Assembly: GCF_004379255.2 (NCBI RefSeq)
Contig: NC_056032.1
Location: 31,221,322 to 31,285,321 of the forward strand
Origin: Salvia splendens
Lineage: Eukaryota > Streptophyta > Magnoliopsida > Lamiales > Lamiaceae
Length of the DNA: 64,000 bases
Direction: 5' to 3'
A program made the position numbers and the translations under genes. Below, in pieces: positions 1-10,694 of the stretch (positions are counted from its first letter, which is position 1; each line of letters begins with the position of its first letter). The notes beneath the pieces are model-generated. The model was not told the DNA's origin. It saw only the letters and a list, made by a program, of their open reading frames with translations, and did not search any database.

Positions 1-476
1 TGGAAAAAATTAAAAAGGATTATGAACCATCTTCAAAGGGATGGAAGGAATGCTAGTTGAAACTTGAAAGCTTGAATTGGACAGGAATACACCTGAATAA
101 TATTCATGATCGTCGCTCTCAAATAATGCATGTTACTTCACTTGTTATTTATTTTATTTATATTGTTTAATTATATTTTAGTATATTAAAAAATTTATTA
201 ATATTTTTAACTTTGTATTTTTCATAACAATCAAAATTCAGTTTTTGTTATTTAATTCATTTGTTAAAGAATAGAGAAAATGAACAAATCAAGTTTTATT
301 TTGTAATAAATTTGTAAATTAAAATATCAATAATATATTTTTATTTATTAAAACCAAACTTAATATATAAAAACAAATTTTGTTAAATGTGTATTAAAGG
401 AAAGCGGCGCTCACAAATAACCATGACTGACAATTTTGGACACGACATAAAACCTAGCATCAACACGCACGAAATA
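1..476. other. AT-rich intergenic sequence
   Basis: This stretch is strongly AT-rich. I see no gene, RNA gene or bounded repeat in it. It ends at the TA dinucleotide that flanks the first MITE. Confidence 0.6.
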
Positions 477-600
477 CTCCCTCCGTCCGCAAATAGGAGT
501 CTCGTTTTTCCATTTTGGTTCGTCCGCGAATAGGAGTCCCGATTCATAATTGCTATAAATGGTAAAGATGTCCCACATTCCACTCACATATTATTTTAAA

Positions 601-2400
601 CTAGTGTTAGCCCACGCGCTATGCACAACATAAAATACTTTTATTTTATTAATTAGACATTGTGAATAATTCAAATAATATCATTACATAAGATTACAAA
701 TAAAATGTAATACGTTATAGTCACTAATTATAAATATAAATTAAATAAGTTTTAAATTAAATCAACATAGAAATATTTGTTAATTACAGCACTTATATTG
801 GTCTTTACAACAAATAAAATTACCATCCTTAACACATAGACACTTTAATATTAAAATACTATCAATATTTAATTGATATAAATATTTAATATACAACTTA
901 AAAATATAATTAGGACAATGATATTGCCATAAAAAGTAAATAATGAACACCAAAACAAATAAAAAACACACATATATGAATATCAAAACAATAAAATAAA
1001 AGTTAGCAAGTCATGAAAAATAGAGAAGATATATAATAAAACACAAACTACATCTACCGTTGACTCTTCTTCAGCCTTATTTTTCTCCTTAATCTCTAAA
1101 TTTGTGTGATTTATGTTGTATGCATATGCTCAAATACAAATGTGCTATTTTATGGTTTTTGTCATCTTTGCTTCCTTTCGTTATTTCGTTGACTTTAGGT
1201 GTTTTTCTTTGCATGAAAATTATGAAAGTGACGAAGTTGACGATGAATGTGTAACGCTCTAGGTTCAAAATATTATAGATGGTCAACAACTTAAGTGATT
1301 TCTTTATTTGTAAAAAACAAAATATTGTAGCCTAGACGGAAAAATAAAACAAATTAACATGAAGAAAATACTTAGATATGAACTAATATCACTAAAATTG
1401 AATGATCTTCAAAATAGGATTTAAAAGTGCTATTTGCCTTTTACCATCTTATGCACCACTCTCTCTCCACTACCTCCGACTCACATCTTCGGCTCTTCAT
1501 CTTTCACTCTCTCACATGACATCTGCTCCGCCTCATTTACGGTCTCCACAATGATAGAACATGTATTTATAGACAAAGATCACCAACAATTTCTAAAACC
1601 TTTCAAATGCAACTATAGATCACAAAAATGAAAGAACATTTATCTAGCTAATAAATACTCCCTCCGTTCCATAGTAGTGATGTCATTTTACCATTTTTGT
1701 ACGTTCCATAGTAGTCGAGTCATTTCCCTTTTTAGTAAAAGTCAACTCATTTCTTCTTACTTACTTTACTCTCTCGTACTTTATTCACTTTTCATCTCTC
1801 TACCTTTTTTCTTTTCTACTTTATTCTTCCTTTACGTAATTCACTTAACACAATTTTTCTTAATCTCTGTGCCGAAAAGAAATGTCTCCATTACTATCGA
1901 ACGGAGGGAGTAGTAATTAAAACAAATATTTATTTATGATATAAATAAAAAAAAATGTTTAAAATCATTGGTATAATTATATTCAATTCATACTATTAAT
2001 TGGTTATTAATAGCTTAATTTGGCAGTTTAAAAAACGTCCAAGATATGGACTATAGTATAGAGCCATTCACTAAATTGTGAGTAAATAATTGAAATTATT
2101 TTTGACTATGTATTTGAAAATGATGCATAATTTAATTATTAGATGCAAAATTAAGGTAATTGAATGTCACATTCTAATAGGCGGTTACATCATTTGGTCC
2201 AATTCCAAAAGAATATTGTTTTACTACCAAATGAAATGAATTAAAAGTAATCAATGGGAATAATCATTGTAACTGCTACATTAAAATTTCCACAACTAAA
2301 TTTATTTAATCAAAATTTATTCTTAATTATTGCATTTACATCCCTTGCACAAAATAGTTATTCAAAGCCTCCCAAAACTCGTCTTTTATATATGTATAGA
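601..2400 (-). mobile_element. Probable non-autonomous Helitron inside the MITE
   Basis: Read on the minus strand, the insert starts with TC (TCTATACATATATAAAAG) after an A and ends with CTAG before a T. This fits the Helitron rule of 5'-TC, 3'-CTRR and insertion between A and T without duplication. Removing it restores a MITE of normal size. A short GC-rich tract lies just before the 3' end, but the stem of the usual hairpin is weak. No Rep/helicase coding is present, so it would depend on a helper. An unrelated insertion with decayed ends remains possible. Confidence 0.45.
1658..1910. mobile_element. Stowaway-type MITE nested in the Helitron-like insert
   Basis: Ends CTCCCTCCGTTCCATAGTAG and CTATCGAACGGAGGGAG are inverted matches flanked by TA. 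The length of 253 bp is typical. The short open frames across it have no recognisable product. Confidence 0.8.
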
Positions 2401-2521
2401 TATATATTAATATATACAAGTGGGGCCTATATTCCACTCGCTTTCTTCCACTCACTTTTCTTAACATTTATTAAAACTCGTGCCGGAATGAAATGAGACT
2501 CCTATTCGCGGACAGAGGGGG

Positions 2522-3486
2522 TAATGGGTTTGGGTCAAGCTTATTGGGTTTGTGTCCTTATTGGGTCAACCCGTTAGAAATTCGATAGCTTGGGTTGTGT
2601 TCGGTTGACCCGTTCAAAAATAATACTATAACTTTAATTAATCATATATTTTTTAAATATACTACTCTCACCATCCACGAAAAATAGGTTCTTTGTTGAA
2701 TGACGCGAGTTTTAAGGAGAAATTAGTAAAGTAAGAGAGATAATGAGAAACAGTGAGTCAAGTAGAGAGAGAAAAAGAGTAAATGGGTAAAGTATGATAG
2801 AAAGTTTCTAGTTCTGAAATAGGACTATTTTTCGTAGACACTTCAAAATGGCAAAATTGAACTTTTTTTCGTGGAGAGATGGAGTATATATTTTAGGTTC
2901 ATGTAACTTAGATTTGTATCATGTAAATCATATTTAAAAAAATAAGTTTAATCATGTAATATCCGATTTTAATAATTTAATACTGCTTCGATGTTATCGT
3001 GTGTCAACCTATGTTATATTGTGTCCTTAACGCTTCACATCATTTACTGATCGAATAAAGGTTTAAAGGTAATATGTACGTTTTTGTTTGGATTGGGAGC
3101 TTCCTTAACTAGTCATATTCGAGTTAGTGAGTTGGATCATTATCAAGTCGTCCCGACAACAACCCAATCCATGTGAATTATCACCGCTACAAATAATGTC
3201 CGCATAAAGCGAGAAACACATTATTTTCCTCATGTGTGTTTGTGTGTGGTGCAACTCATAAAATTTGTGAAAGATAAAATGAACTTTACAGTTTACATGC
3301 ATAAATAATTCTTATATTCACCGCCTCCTCTGCAAAATTAACCATTTTTACCATCAAGAAATACTATAGTATACTCCATTTAATATTTATTTTCCAAAAA
3401 CAATAAAGATTTAAAAATGTATGATTACATTCTCATTATTAAAAAAAAGTAAGTTTAAAATATCAGAATAGTATATTTTCAAATTA
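2522..3486. other. AT-rich intergenic sequence with one MITE
   Basis: Apart from the MITE at 2662-2884 I see no gene. Around 2525-2625 short GGGTTTGGGTCA and GGGTCAACCCG words recur, a pattern common at the margins of decayed DNA transposons, but no element boundary can be set. Confidence 0.5.
2662..2884. mobile_element. Diverged Stowaway-type MITE
   Basis: The left end (CTACTCTCACCATCCACG) and the right end (CGTGGAGAGATGGAG) are imperfect inverted repeats with TA on each side. The inside has the purine-rich tract (GTAAAGTAAGAGAGA) shared by the other MITEs here. Confidence 0.65.
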
Positions 3487-3707
3487 GAGCATCCACAACC
3501 GTGCTCTTGCCAGCGGCACGGTTGTGGGCCCGGGCGGTACTATTCATGCCTGCTCTCTGGCAAGAGCACAACACCCACAACTGTGCTCTTCCGCAAGGAC
3601 GAGCACAATTAATATAAAATTCAATTACACAAAAACATTTTCATAATACTAAAATTCATTAAAAAAACCACAATAAAAATAACAAATTACAAATAAAATA
3701 AAAAGAC

Positions 3708-3801
3708 ATAATTAAAATCCTAAAAATTAAAAATTACATAATTAAAATACTAAAAATTAAAAATTACATAATTAAACTCCTAAAAATTAAAAATTACATA
3801 A
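3708..3801. repeat. 30-bp tandem repeat downstream of ORF1
   Basis: About three copies of a 30-bp AT-rich unit (core CTAAAAATTAAAAATTAC) lie between the ORF1 stop and the element end. The same kind of array is found at about 60240-60355 and 63360-63500 in the other two copies, so it belongs to the family. Confidence 0.75.
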
Positions 3802-3828
3802 TTATTGGCTAATATAACCCGAGGAAGA

Positions 3829-4833
3829 CTACGCATCCGGCGGCACCAACCCCAATTGTTTTTGGAGACCCAATATCATGGACTCGTGCGTTTGAAGTTG
3901 CGTGGGGGTCATAGTTGACCTATCGGCCAAATTGAGTTGGGCCAAAAGGGCCCACAACGAGTTGTTCGGGGGTGGAGGTGGAACATAGGGTGCGGGTTCG
4001 GGAGCAGGGGCAGATGGAGTCGCTGCGCGACGTCGTTCGGCCGCCGCCTTCTTCCTACCTTGCGGTCGGCGTCGGGAACCGCTTGGTTGGGCATCGGGGC
4101 TACCCAAGTTAGCTTCGGCGAGTTGGCTAGCCACTTCTTCGCCGGCGTCGGATAGGGATGCCGACCGTGAGCGTTTGGAGGAGCCGCTAGAGGAGGATGT
4201 TATGCCTCCCTTATACTTCGGGTGCGTCCGCGTCTCCTGCCAAACGTTAAGATATTTGAACGACTTACCGTTCATGGATTGGTAGGTGCTCAGCGAGGCG
4301 GTGATGATGTCGACCTCGCTTCGGCCGCTCCCGGCATTCCGGGACTCCTGGATGAAATAGCCGTTGAACTTGCCAATTTCTTCGTTGGCTCGGCCGATGC
4401 AGTTGCGCACCATACTCTCGTTGCGCTCGATCGTTCCCGGCGGCCGGTGTGCATTGTACCGGCTAGAGACGCGCCACCAAAAGTGATCGCCGGATTGGTT
4501 CGTTCCAACCACCGCATCTTCGGAGATTTCCAAGTACGCCTTGAACAATCTTTCCATCTCCGCCGGTAAGTACGGTGTGCGGACACCGGCGCGAGATGGA
4601 GGATTCGGCATTTGGGAAGGGGCGCGAGGCCTAGGCTCCGGTGTCCACCCGTAGCGCCCATCAGAGGCACCTTGATCGTCGATTGGGTATGGCCGGTAGC
4701 CACTCGGAACGCCCGAATCTTGGGTGAGAGGAGGGGCCGAATATTCCGTTTCCGGACTATGAAACGGTTGCGAACCGAACCATTCGGGGTTCCAACCGTG
4801 AGAGCCGCTTGGGTTGTCGTCGTTACCGGACAT
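3829..4833 (-). CDS. Harbinger ORF1 protein, Myb/SANT-like DNA-binding type
   Basis: An intact 334-residue frame, GC-rich within AT-rich flanks. The N-terminus is rich in Pro, Ser and Gly. About residues 88-175 form a Myb/SANT-like (trihelix-like) region with the motif DHFWWRVSSRYN and a basic C-terminal half. Basic clusters (SKRSRSAS; SRRRPQGRKKAAAERRR) look like nuclear localisation signals. A Pro run (YVPPPPP) precedes a final amphipathic helix beginning LLAQLNLADR. In PIF/Harbinger elements ORF1 binds DNA and helps bring the separate DDE transposase to the element ends; that role is inferred here. Such proteins are often labelled 'glutathione S-transferase T3-like' in plant genomes; no GST fold is visible. 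The start at 4833 gives the full family N-terminus (MSGNDDN...), shared with copy 2 (MSSHGDD...). It has no stops, unlike copies 2 and 3. Confidence 0.8.
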   Translation of the reverse strand: MSGNDDNPSGSHGWNPEWFGSQPFHSPETEYSAPPLTQDSGVPSGYRPYPIDDQGASDGRYGWTPEPRPRAPSQMPNPPSRAGVRTPYLPAEMERLFKAYLEISEDAVVGTNQSGDHFWWRVSSRYNAHRPPGTIERNESMVRNCIGRANEEIGKFNGYFIQESRNAGSGRSEVDIITASLSTYQSMNGKSFKYLNVWQETRTHPKYKGGITSSSSGSSKRSRSASLSDAGEEVASQLAEANLGSPDAQPSGSRRRPQGRKKAAAERRRAATPSAPAPEPAPYVPPPPPNNSLWALLAQLNLADRSTMTPTQLQTHESMILGLQKQLGLVPPDA

Positions 4834-5540
4834 AGTGGTGTTGTAGGGTGTGAGAGGAAGATGAAAATGGATATGAGAGATTGATGATGAGAATTGTGTA
4901 GTGAAAGTGTGAATTTTTTGGAGTGAAATTGGGGGTATTTATAGATGAAAGTGTGTATTTTTGGGGTAAAAAAAATAAAAAAAAAATTAAAAAGTGGGGA
5001 AAAATGGTTATAAACGGATATAATTTTTTGGGGAAGTGAATTTTTTTTTTTTTTTTTTTATCGATTTTTTTAATAAAAATCCGATTTTTTTTAAAAAAAA
5101 AATAAAAAAATGTTTGAAACCAACGGCTATGCCGTTGGCGAATGGGAGACCGCCACGTGTGCGTCCGCTGGCACGGACGTGCTCGATACATCGAGCAGCG
5201 CCGTGCCAGCGGCGCGGTTGCAGCGGTGGCGGTCCTTCGCCTTGCCGCTGGCACGGACGGCGGTGGCGCCAACCGCCACCGCTGCGGATGCTCTTATACG
5301 TGAACAAACGAACCCAGCATTATAAAACTTGAATTTGGTACATTTATATTCTTGGAAAATATAAATGTACTACGGGTTACGGAATAACAGTCTCATTAAC
5401 CACGGGATAATGAAATCTGAGAAAAAATATAAAATCCACTACTTAGTTCAAATGAACTACTGCATTAAAGTAACTAGTACATTAAAATCAAAGCACCTAA
5501 ATCAGAGGAAGAAGAAAGCAAGCCTTCTTCATAGTGTATA

Positions 5541-5743
5541 CTCCCTCCGTCCCATCTAAGTTGAGTCAAAACTTTTGGGCACGAATATTAAGAAATTATG
5601 TTGAAAAGTGGGAGAGAGGAATAAAGTAGGAAGGATAAAGACAGAGTAAAGTAGGTGATAAAATAAAGTAAGAGTGATCAGATATTTTGTTTTTTTGTCA
5701 AAAAAAAAAGGAAAATACCTCTACTTAGTTGGGACGGAGAGAG
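5541..5743. mobile_element. Stowaway-type MITE
   Basis: Ends CTCCCTCCGTCCCATCTAAG and CTTAGTTGGGACGGAGAGAG are inverted matches; TA flanks the left side, and the right TA has changed to TG. It lies just 3' of the ALFIN-LIKE gene stop and could fall in its 3' flank or UTR. Confidence 0.75.
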
Positions 5744-5852
5744 TGACAGTTACGGTCTACAAACAGTCAAATGCGACATTACTAATATACCTTGTTAGTC
5801 ACCAGGATGAACAGAGTGGGTCTCTCTTGAGTTGAAGTGGCGACGACGACGA

Positions 5853-8433
5853 CTACTGCCTGCCTCGTTTCATGCACGAAGGGCATTTGTATTGCTTGAT
5901 GCTCTCAGCTTTGGCAGGGGTTATCTTCACGCATTTCCCGTGGTACCAGCGCTCACATATGTCACACCCGATCCAGAACTCATCCGCGTTGTAGTTTCCA
6001 CCACAGGTTCCGCAGAGTGTCTCACTGTGTTCGTCTTCATCCTCTTCAAAACTCTCATCTGCAAGCCGTGGGTTGCTTTTAGCCTGGCCGTCGCTAGATC
6101 TCTGCAAACAACAAGGATCAAGTGGTTGATATGTTTGCCACTTCGATAGAATAGAAAAACAAAGAGAGAGATTTTGAAGAAGGGTTGAAGCCTACCTTTG
6201 TGCTACCACGAGGTTTGCTACCACTGTCAGCATTAGGCTTGTCTTTGACGGGCTTCCTTTCAGTCACCACTTCAAAGACAGTTGGCAGCTCGTTGATCAT
6301 GCTGAAGAGTCGCTTCCTGCATGTAACGTGATTGTATTATTTAAGACTGGAAATGCTTAATCTCATACAATCAGAGGATCGATACAGCAGAAGGAATTTG
6401 ACATCCCCCTTTAAAGACGAAATTTTAACAGGTTAATAATAAAAATTAAAAACCAGAAAATATAATAAACAATTATTCGCAGTTCCGGAAACTCAACTTC
6501 TTTAAATGCTAGGTACTTAAGTTTTAGTGTTTAATTAGGATTGGAGCAGTGCAGCTATGAGAAAACTAGATGATGCTAATTGCTAAATATCTAGAGAAAA
6601 AATAGGAGGTTGGAGGAAAATGAATCCTATATTTTGTTGGAACTATAAAACTCTTTGAGCATATATTCAAAACCCGGGACTTGATTACAGTCATGATGTG
6701 TGCAGAAGAAGCTGAACAAACAAAGTTTAAACATATCAAAGGGTGATTGAACAAATAAACAAAAAATAGTACTAGATCAAACTGTAACAAAACCATAGGC
6801 CGCCCAAAAGGCTGGCTCAAGAAACATTGTGACTTTCGAAGAATGTTAGTATGAAGCAAGAAAAATAATAGGTTGAATTTAATGTTTCACATAATAACAA
6901 AGCCAACAACAGATGGTTGGAACAGAAAAAGCCTTGCAGAAGTCTTCAGAGGAAATGATGAAATTAAAATCTTTAGTGAGAAATCAACAGCAATAATAAA
7001 CACTAGCATATTTTGTTTTTACTTTGTCTGCTAAGATTATCAAATACAAGTACACAACTATAACTTCATCAGATTCCAAAGTGTCAGAAACTTATCAATT
7101 CAGAGTATCACAAATGCTTGTTCCGGAACTTTTATATGCAGCATACAACTTGTTTCCTTGAAAAATGTTGTGTGATATGAGCCTAAAAGATACTTTAGCT
7201 CCAAAAAAATCAAAGAGCTACCAAGCAGAACTAAACCATTGTTATGTGGTTTCAAATAACTTAAAATATGGCATTCACCTTTCATTGCGGTTCAGCCTGG
7301 CCCCAAGGTAGAAAGCCACAGATAGCAACCAACAATCGCTATGCACAGCAATTAGAGAAAGCCAATCTCTTCGATTCATTCCATCCCTAGCAAAGTTGAT
7401 CCCAAGCGCTGGCTCTGGAAGTTCCGGTGGAACTTCCTCAGCTGGAAGATTTACTTCCCAAGTTTCATTTGTGTGCCCATATAGGCATAAGTTTTCTTTC
7501 TCTATAGATAGCAAATTGATAAGTTAACAATGCAAGACCAAACTCAAAGCTGTCCAAGCAAGCATACAAATGAACAATGAATGACATGCCTAAAATCTTC
7601 CATGACTACAGAAAATGCATGTCCTGCAAGATAGGCTATTCATATGAAACTAATCAACTGACGCACTTTGACATTACCCTTTTTCAACTGCCAATAAACT
7701 AATGAACAAAGATATGTAGTTAAACGCAACTGAAACGAGAGACAGAAAACATACTCCCACACTAATGCAAAATGCTCTTATTACAGGAAACACACCATGA
7801 ATCTATTTATAAATTGAAACGGCGCCTTCAATCAGCATGTCACATTACTAAAGCTGAAAACAGCTCATTTTCATACAATTCCTTTTTAGGGGAATTAAAC
7901 AAACAGTTCCTCACGGTAACACCCAAAATTAACTGGAATTGTATTCTTTTTTTAGGGGAATCAAAGTTACCAACTTTGCGTTCAAATTAATTTCAAATTA
8001 CTCAAAACCATAGCTAATTAACATATCAAACCTAGGGATGAAAGGGGGAAAATGAAGAAAAAAACCAAGGTTGCTAGAAAACAACATCAAAATTGAACTA
8101 AAGTGAAAATTGACAAAACTCACATGCACATAAAGATATGAACACGAATCCAGAGTTGCAAGTAAAACTGAAGTGAGTCTCAACTAAAAACCAATTACCT
8201 GGATCGCAAAGGCCATAGAATTCATCCACATCTGCAAACGAAAACGAGAATTATCTACATTAACAATATTAATTTAGGGGGAAAAGCCCTGCATCGGACT
8301 CTTGTTTGGAAAAACCACAAATTGTTGGAAAAAAAGTACCATAAGTTAAAGCACGGATGATTCCAGCACGGCGAGAGCTGTAATCTTTGAAGATCTCCTC
8401 TACAGTTCGAGGACCGGAAGAAACCGAAGCCAT
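5853..8433 (-). CDS. AL: ALFIN-LIKE PHD-finger protein (five exons)
   Basis: Minus-strand gene with exons 8433-8340, 8231-8199, 7501-7279, 6316-6196 and 6101-5853, all introns GT-AG. The spliced length of 720 nt encodes 239 residues plus stop TAG, the usual ALFIN-LIKE size. The N-terminal Alfin domain (about residues 1-130) has [37 protein letters not shown] and [20 protein letters not shown]. An acidic linker ([10 protein letters not shown]) leads to a C-terminal PHD finger (about 185-236) with all C4HC3 ligands visible: CGTC, CDIC, H and C in YHGKC, and CPSC. Family members are nuclear and read histone H3 trimethylated at lysine 4, mainly in repression and in stress or root responses. The end ([19 protein letters not shown]) looks closest to the Arabidopsis AL3-AL5 group, from memory. 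One difference is Gly where many members have Cys in WICCD (here WIGCD); this is not a zinc ligand. Introns 2 (697 bp) and 3 (962 bp) are AT-rich. It appears intact and is the only convincing host gene in the window. Confidence 0.95.
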
Positions 8434-9187
8434 TGCTGATTGTGAATTGCGAGATCTAAAGCAACAAAATATACGTTTAGGAATTCAAAGAATTGGAGCT
8501 GCTGGAGAAAATTAAGATAAATGAAAAAAAAGAAGAATTTAGTTTTAATGAAACAAAAAACAACAGATGCCGGAAACACAAGGGAACCAGTGAAACGGCG
8601 TCGTTGTTCCTGCGTTTTGCTACCACCACTCCCTTAATAATATTTCTACTCTATGAGTTTTAATCACTAAAAAAAAGTATTCAAGTTTATAGTTTTCACA
8701 TAAGTAATTTTTATGATATTGCAATTATAAAGTCAATTTATGTTTTTATTTTTCAAATACAATAGCTCTTACTTATCTTTAGCAGAATTCATTCATTGTG
8801 TACCTTAAATATTTTTAAAATCATAGACTAATAGTTTACAAATTAAAATGAATATAATCGAGAGAAATATTAATGGCCACTTTTTAACGCAGTCACTTTC
8901 TAAGGTGAAAACTATAAAATTGATGAAAATATTACTTATATGCATAAAAAGATAAGTAAGATTAAGCAATCGTTTCGATGCGATTTTTTGTCAAAATTAA
9001 ATCAAATCGGAAATTGGATATTTAAAAAAATTGAAAACCGAACCAAATTGAAAAAAAAATCAACCTAAAATCTGAAAAAAAAATCTAACTAAACGAAAAA
9101 ACTTAGTAAATTGTAACATTATCCAAAAAAATTGTAAATCTAAAAATTCAAAAATCCAATATTAGTACTCCGTAGGTGTTAGTAATA
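8434..9187. promoter_or_regulatory. 5' flank of the ALFIN-LIKE gene
   Basis: This stretch lies upstream of the gene start. The first 200 bp hold the presumed 5' UTR and a GC-richer patch near 8590-8625 (AAACGGCGTCGTT), then AT-rich sequence. I cannot fix a TATA box or transcription start. From about 8960, words such as ACCGAACC and AAATCGGAAATTGG begin, as seen in decayed DNA transposons. Confidence 0.4.
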
Positions 9188-9601
9188 CTCCGTCCCTTTG
9201 TAGCCGAGTCGTATTCCTTTTCGGGTTGTTCCATTGTAGTTGAGTCATATCTTTTTTAGCAAAAAGTACTTTACTCCCCTTTATTTTACTATCTCTTCAT
9301 CTCTCTACTTTGTTCCTTTCCACTTTATTCCCTTTTACTTTACCTGAAGGGGATCACCTACAACAAACCCTAAAACAAATCCTAAAATACACTCATAATA
9401 AAATAAAATAATCTTATAAACATGAGCAATTTTAATAAATGATGGTATGGTCCATTTTATTTTGTTGTGAGTGTGTTTTAGGATTTGTTTTAGGGTTTGT
9501 TGTAGGTGATCCCTTCCGTTACTCAACTCATTTAAAACAATTTTTCTTAAATCTCGTGCCGAAAAGAAATGTCTCTACTACGTACAGAGGGACGGAGAGA
9601 G
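9188..9601. mobile_element. Stowaway-type MITE with a second MITE inside
   Basis: Ends CTCCGTCCCTTTGTAGCCG and CGTACAGAGGGACGGAGAGAG are inverted matches flanked by TA. The unit is interrupted by a different inverted-repeat element at 9350-9513. Confidence 0.75.
9350..9513. mobile_element. Short foldback MITE, different family
   Basis: A 164-bp element with near-perfect inverted repeats of about 38 bp: GGGATCACCTACAACAAACC at the left and its complement ending GGTGATCCC at the right. The arms make the same short peptide (VLGFVVGDP) appear on both strands. No clear target duplication is visible. Confidence 0.75.
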
Positions 9602-9950
9602 TATATTTTAAAGGTAAAAGATAACACAGTTAAATTGTTTCAAAAATACAATATTATTTGTTAAATTTGACTTTTAGTTTGTAGGTATATATTAATTAAG
9701 TGCACATAAATTATATATGTATTTACATAACCATATACTATTAGTTTTGTATTGATCATTTTCCTACTATTAAGTATATTAAAAATAACTTTGATTTTTG
9801 GTTTATTTCTATATCCGAACCGAAAAAATTGAAATGTTCAACAAAATAAAATCAAACTGAACCTAAATCTGAAAAAAAAATGAACTAAATTTTGAAAAAT
9901 TCAGATTGATTTCATTTGGAAATTCGATTTTTGGCTTTTTGTTCAGCCCT

Positions 9951-10178
9951 CCTTCCCCTACGTCCCTCAAAGTTCGTCGCATTTTTAGCCGACATGAGTT
10001 TTATGAAATACGGAGTACATTGTTAGTGAAATGCGAATCACATTTTTATATTTAATTTTATACTTAATAAATGTGAGTGGAATGTGATGTTCATTACTAA
10101 AAATAGCAAAACTAAAATAGAACAAAATTTATGGATACCCAAAAATGAAAAAATTGATCAAATTTTGAGGGACGGGGA
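9951..10178. mobile_element. Stowaway-type MITE
   Basis: Left end CCTACGTCCCTCAAAGTTCG and right end TTTTGAGGGACGGGGA are inverted matches about 225 bp apart. Exact end bases are uncertain. Confidence 0.6.
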
Positions 10179-10423
10179 TATGTGCAAGATGTTTTTTAGA
10201 CGGTTCAATATTATTCTTGTGAACACGGTTGAAATAGGTAGTACTCTTATTGTTATAGTGTATGCTATAAAAGCATGTGTTTTAGCTGTTTATATACTTT
10301 TTTTTTCATTTCTCAATTGATGAGAAGAAATTTATTTATCACATGGTTTGTCAATTATTATTTTTTGTTGGTTCAATTCATGTACATAATGGATAAAGAA
10401 CCAAACATTCATTCTTTTATAAT

Positions 10424-10626
10424 CACTCGTTCATGAAAAATAGATCAAGTTTGAAAAAGGATCTCACATTTGCTACCTAACACAATTAAACACTGCTAAT
10501 AATATGGACCCCACATTTCTCTAACACTACTGCTTTCTTACTTTTTTCCCTTCTCTCTTACTTTACCAATTTCTCATTAAAACTCGTGTCATTCACAATA
10601 TGGTTTATTTTTCATGGACGGAGGGG
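10424..10626. mobile_element. Stowaway-type MITE
   Basis: Left end CACTCGTTCATGAAAAATAG and right end TATTTTTCATGGACGGAGG are inverted matches. The inside shares the CTTACTTTACCAATTTCTC tract with other MITEs here. Confidence 0.6.
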
Positions 10627-10694
10627 TATTATAGACTGATCAGTATACTCATGGTTGCAAAAAGATCTTTCAATTAGTATCATGTGAGAGTAAG

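Larger units (their letters stand above)
477..2521. mobile_element. Stowaway-type MITE split by a later insertion
   Basis: The left end reads CTCCCTCCGTCCGCAAATAG and the right end (about 2491-2521) is its inverted match, GACTCCTATTCGCGGAC followed by AGAGGGGG. Both ends abut TA, the target duplication of Tc1/mariner-related Stowaway MITEs. With 601-2400 removed, the two halves make a MITE of about 245 bp, the usual size in this window. It has no coding capacity. Confidence 0.7.
3487..5293 (-). mobile_element. PIF/Harbinger-type element carrying only ORF1 (copy 1)
   Basis: The element is 1,807 bp, starts GAGCATCC, ends GGATGCTC, and is flanked by TTA at 3484-3486 and 5294-5296, the 3-bp TWA duplication typical of PIF/Harbinger. 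Both subterminal regions are GC-rich and can fold (CCGTGC pairs with GCACGG). The only gene is the Myb/SANT-like ORF1 on the minus strand; there is no room for the DDE transposase. It would need transposase supplied elsewhere. Two related copies lie at 60047-61741 and 61956-63729. Confidence 0.85.
8960..9955. mobile_element. Possible decayed hAT-like element
   Basis: Both 8960-9120 and 9780-9955 are rich in ACCGAACC/AACCAAATTG-type words, and the right side ends TTTTTGTTCAGCCCT, resembling the end of hAT-type elements. I could not find a matching left end or target duplication. The MITE at 9188-9601 lies inside. Confidence 0.2.

Noticed and set aside
1434..1913. Small proteins around 1434-1913
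   Set aside because: The frames cross MITE ends and CT-rich sequence; no start context, domain or conservation can be seen.
3829..4833. Glutathione S-transferase gene
   Set aside because: Proteins of this type often carry that label, but no thioredoxin-like or GST fold motif is visible. TWA duplications and terminal repeats identify it as a Harbinger ORF1.
4222..4884. Plus-strand frames opposite the Harbinger ORF1
   Set aside because: They are antisense shadows of a GC-rich gene; the same shadows appear in copy 2 and have no family features.
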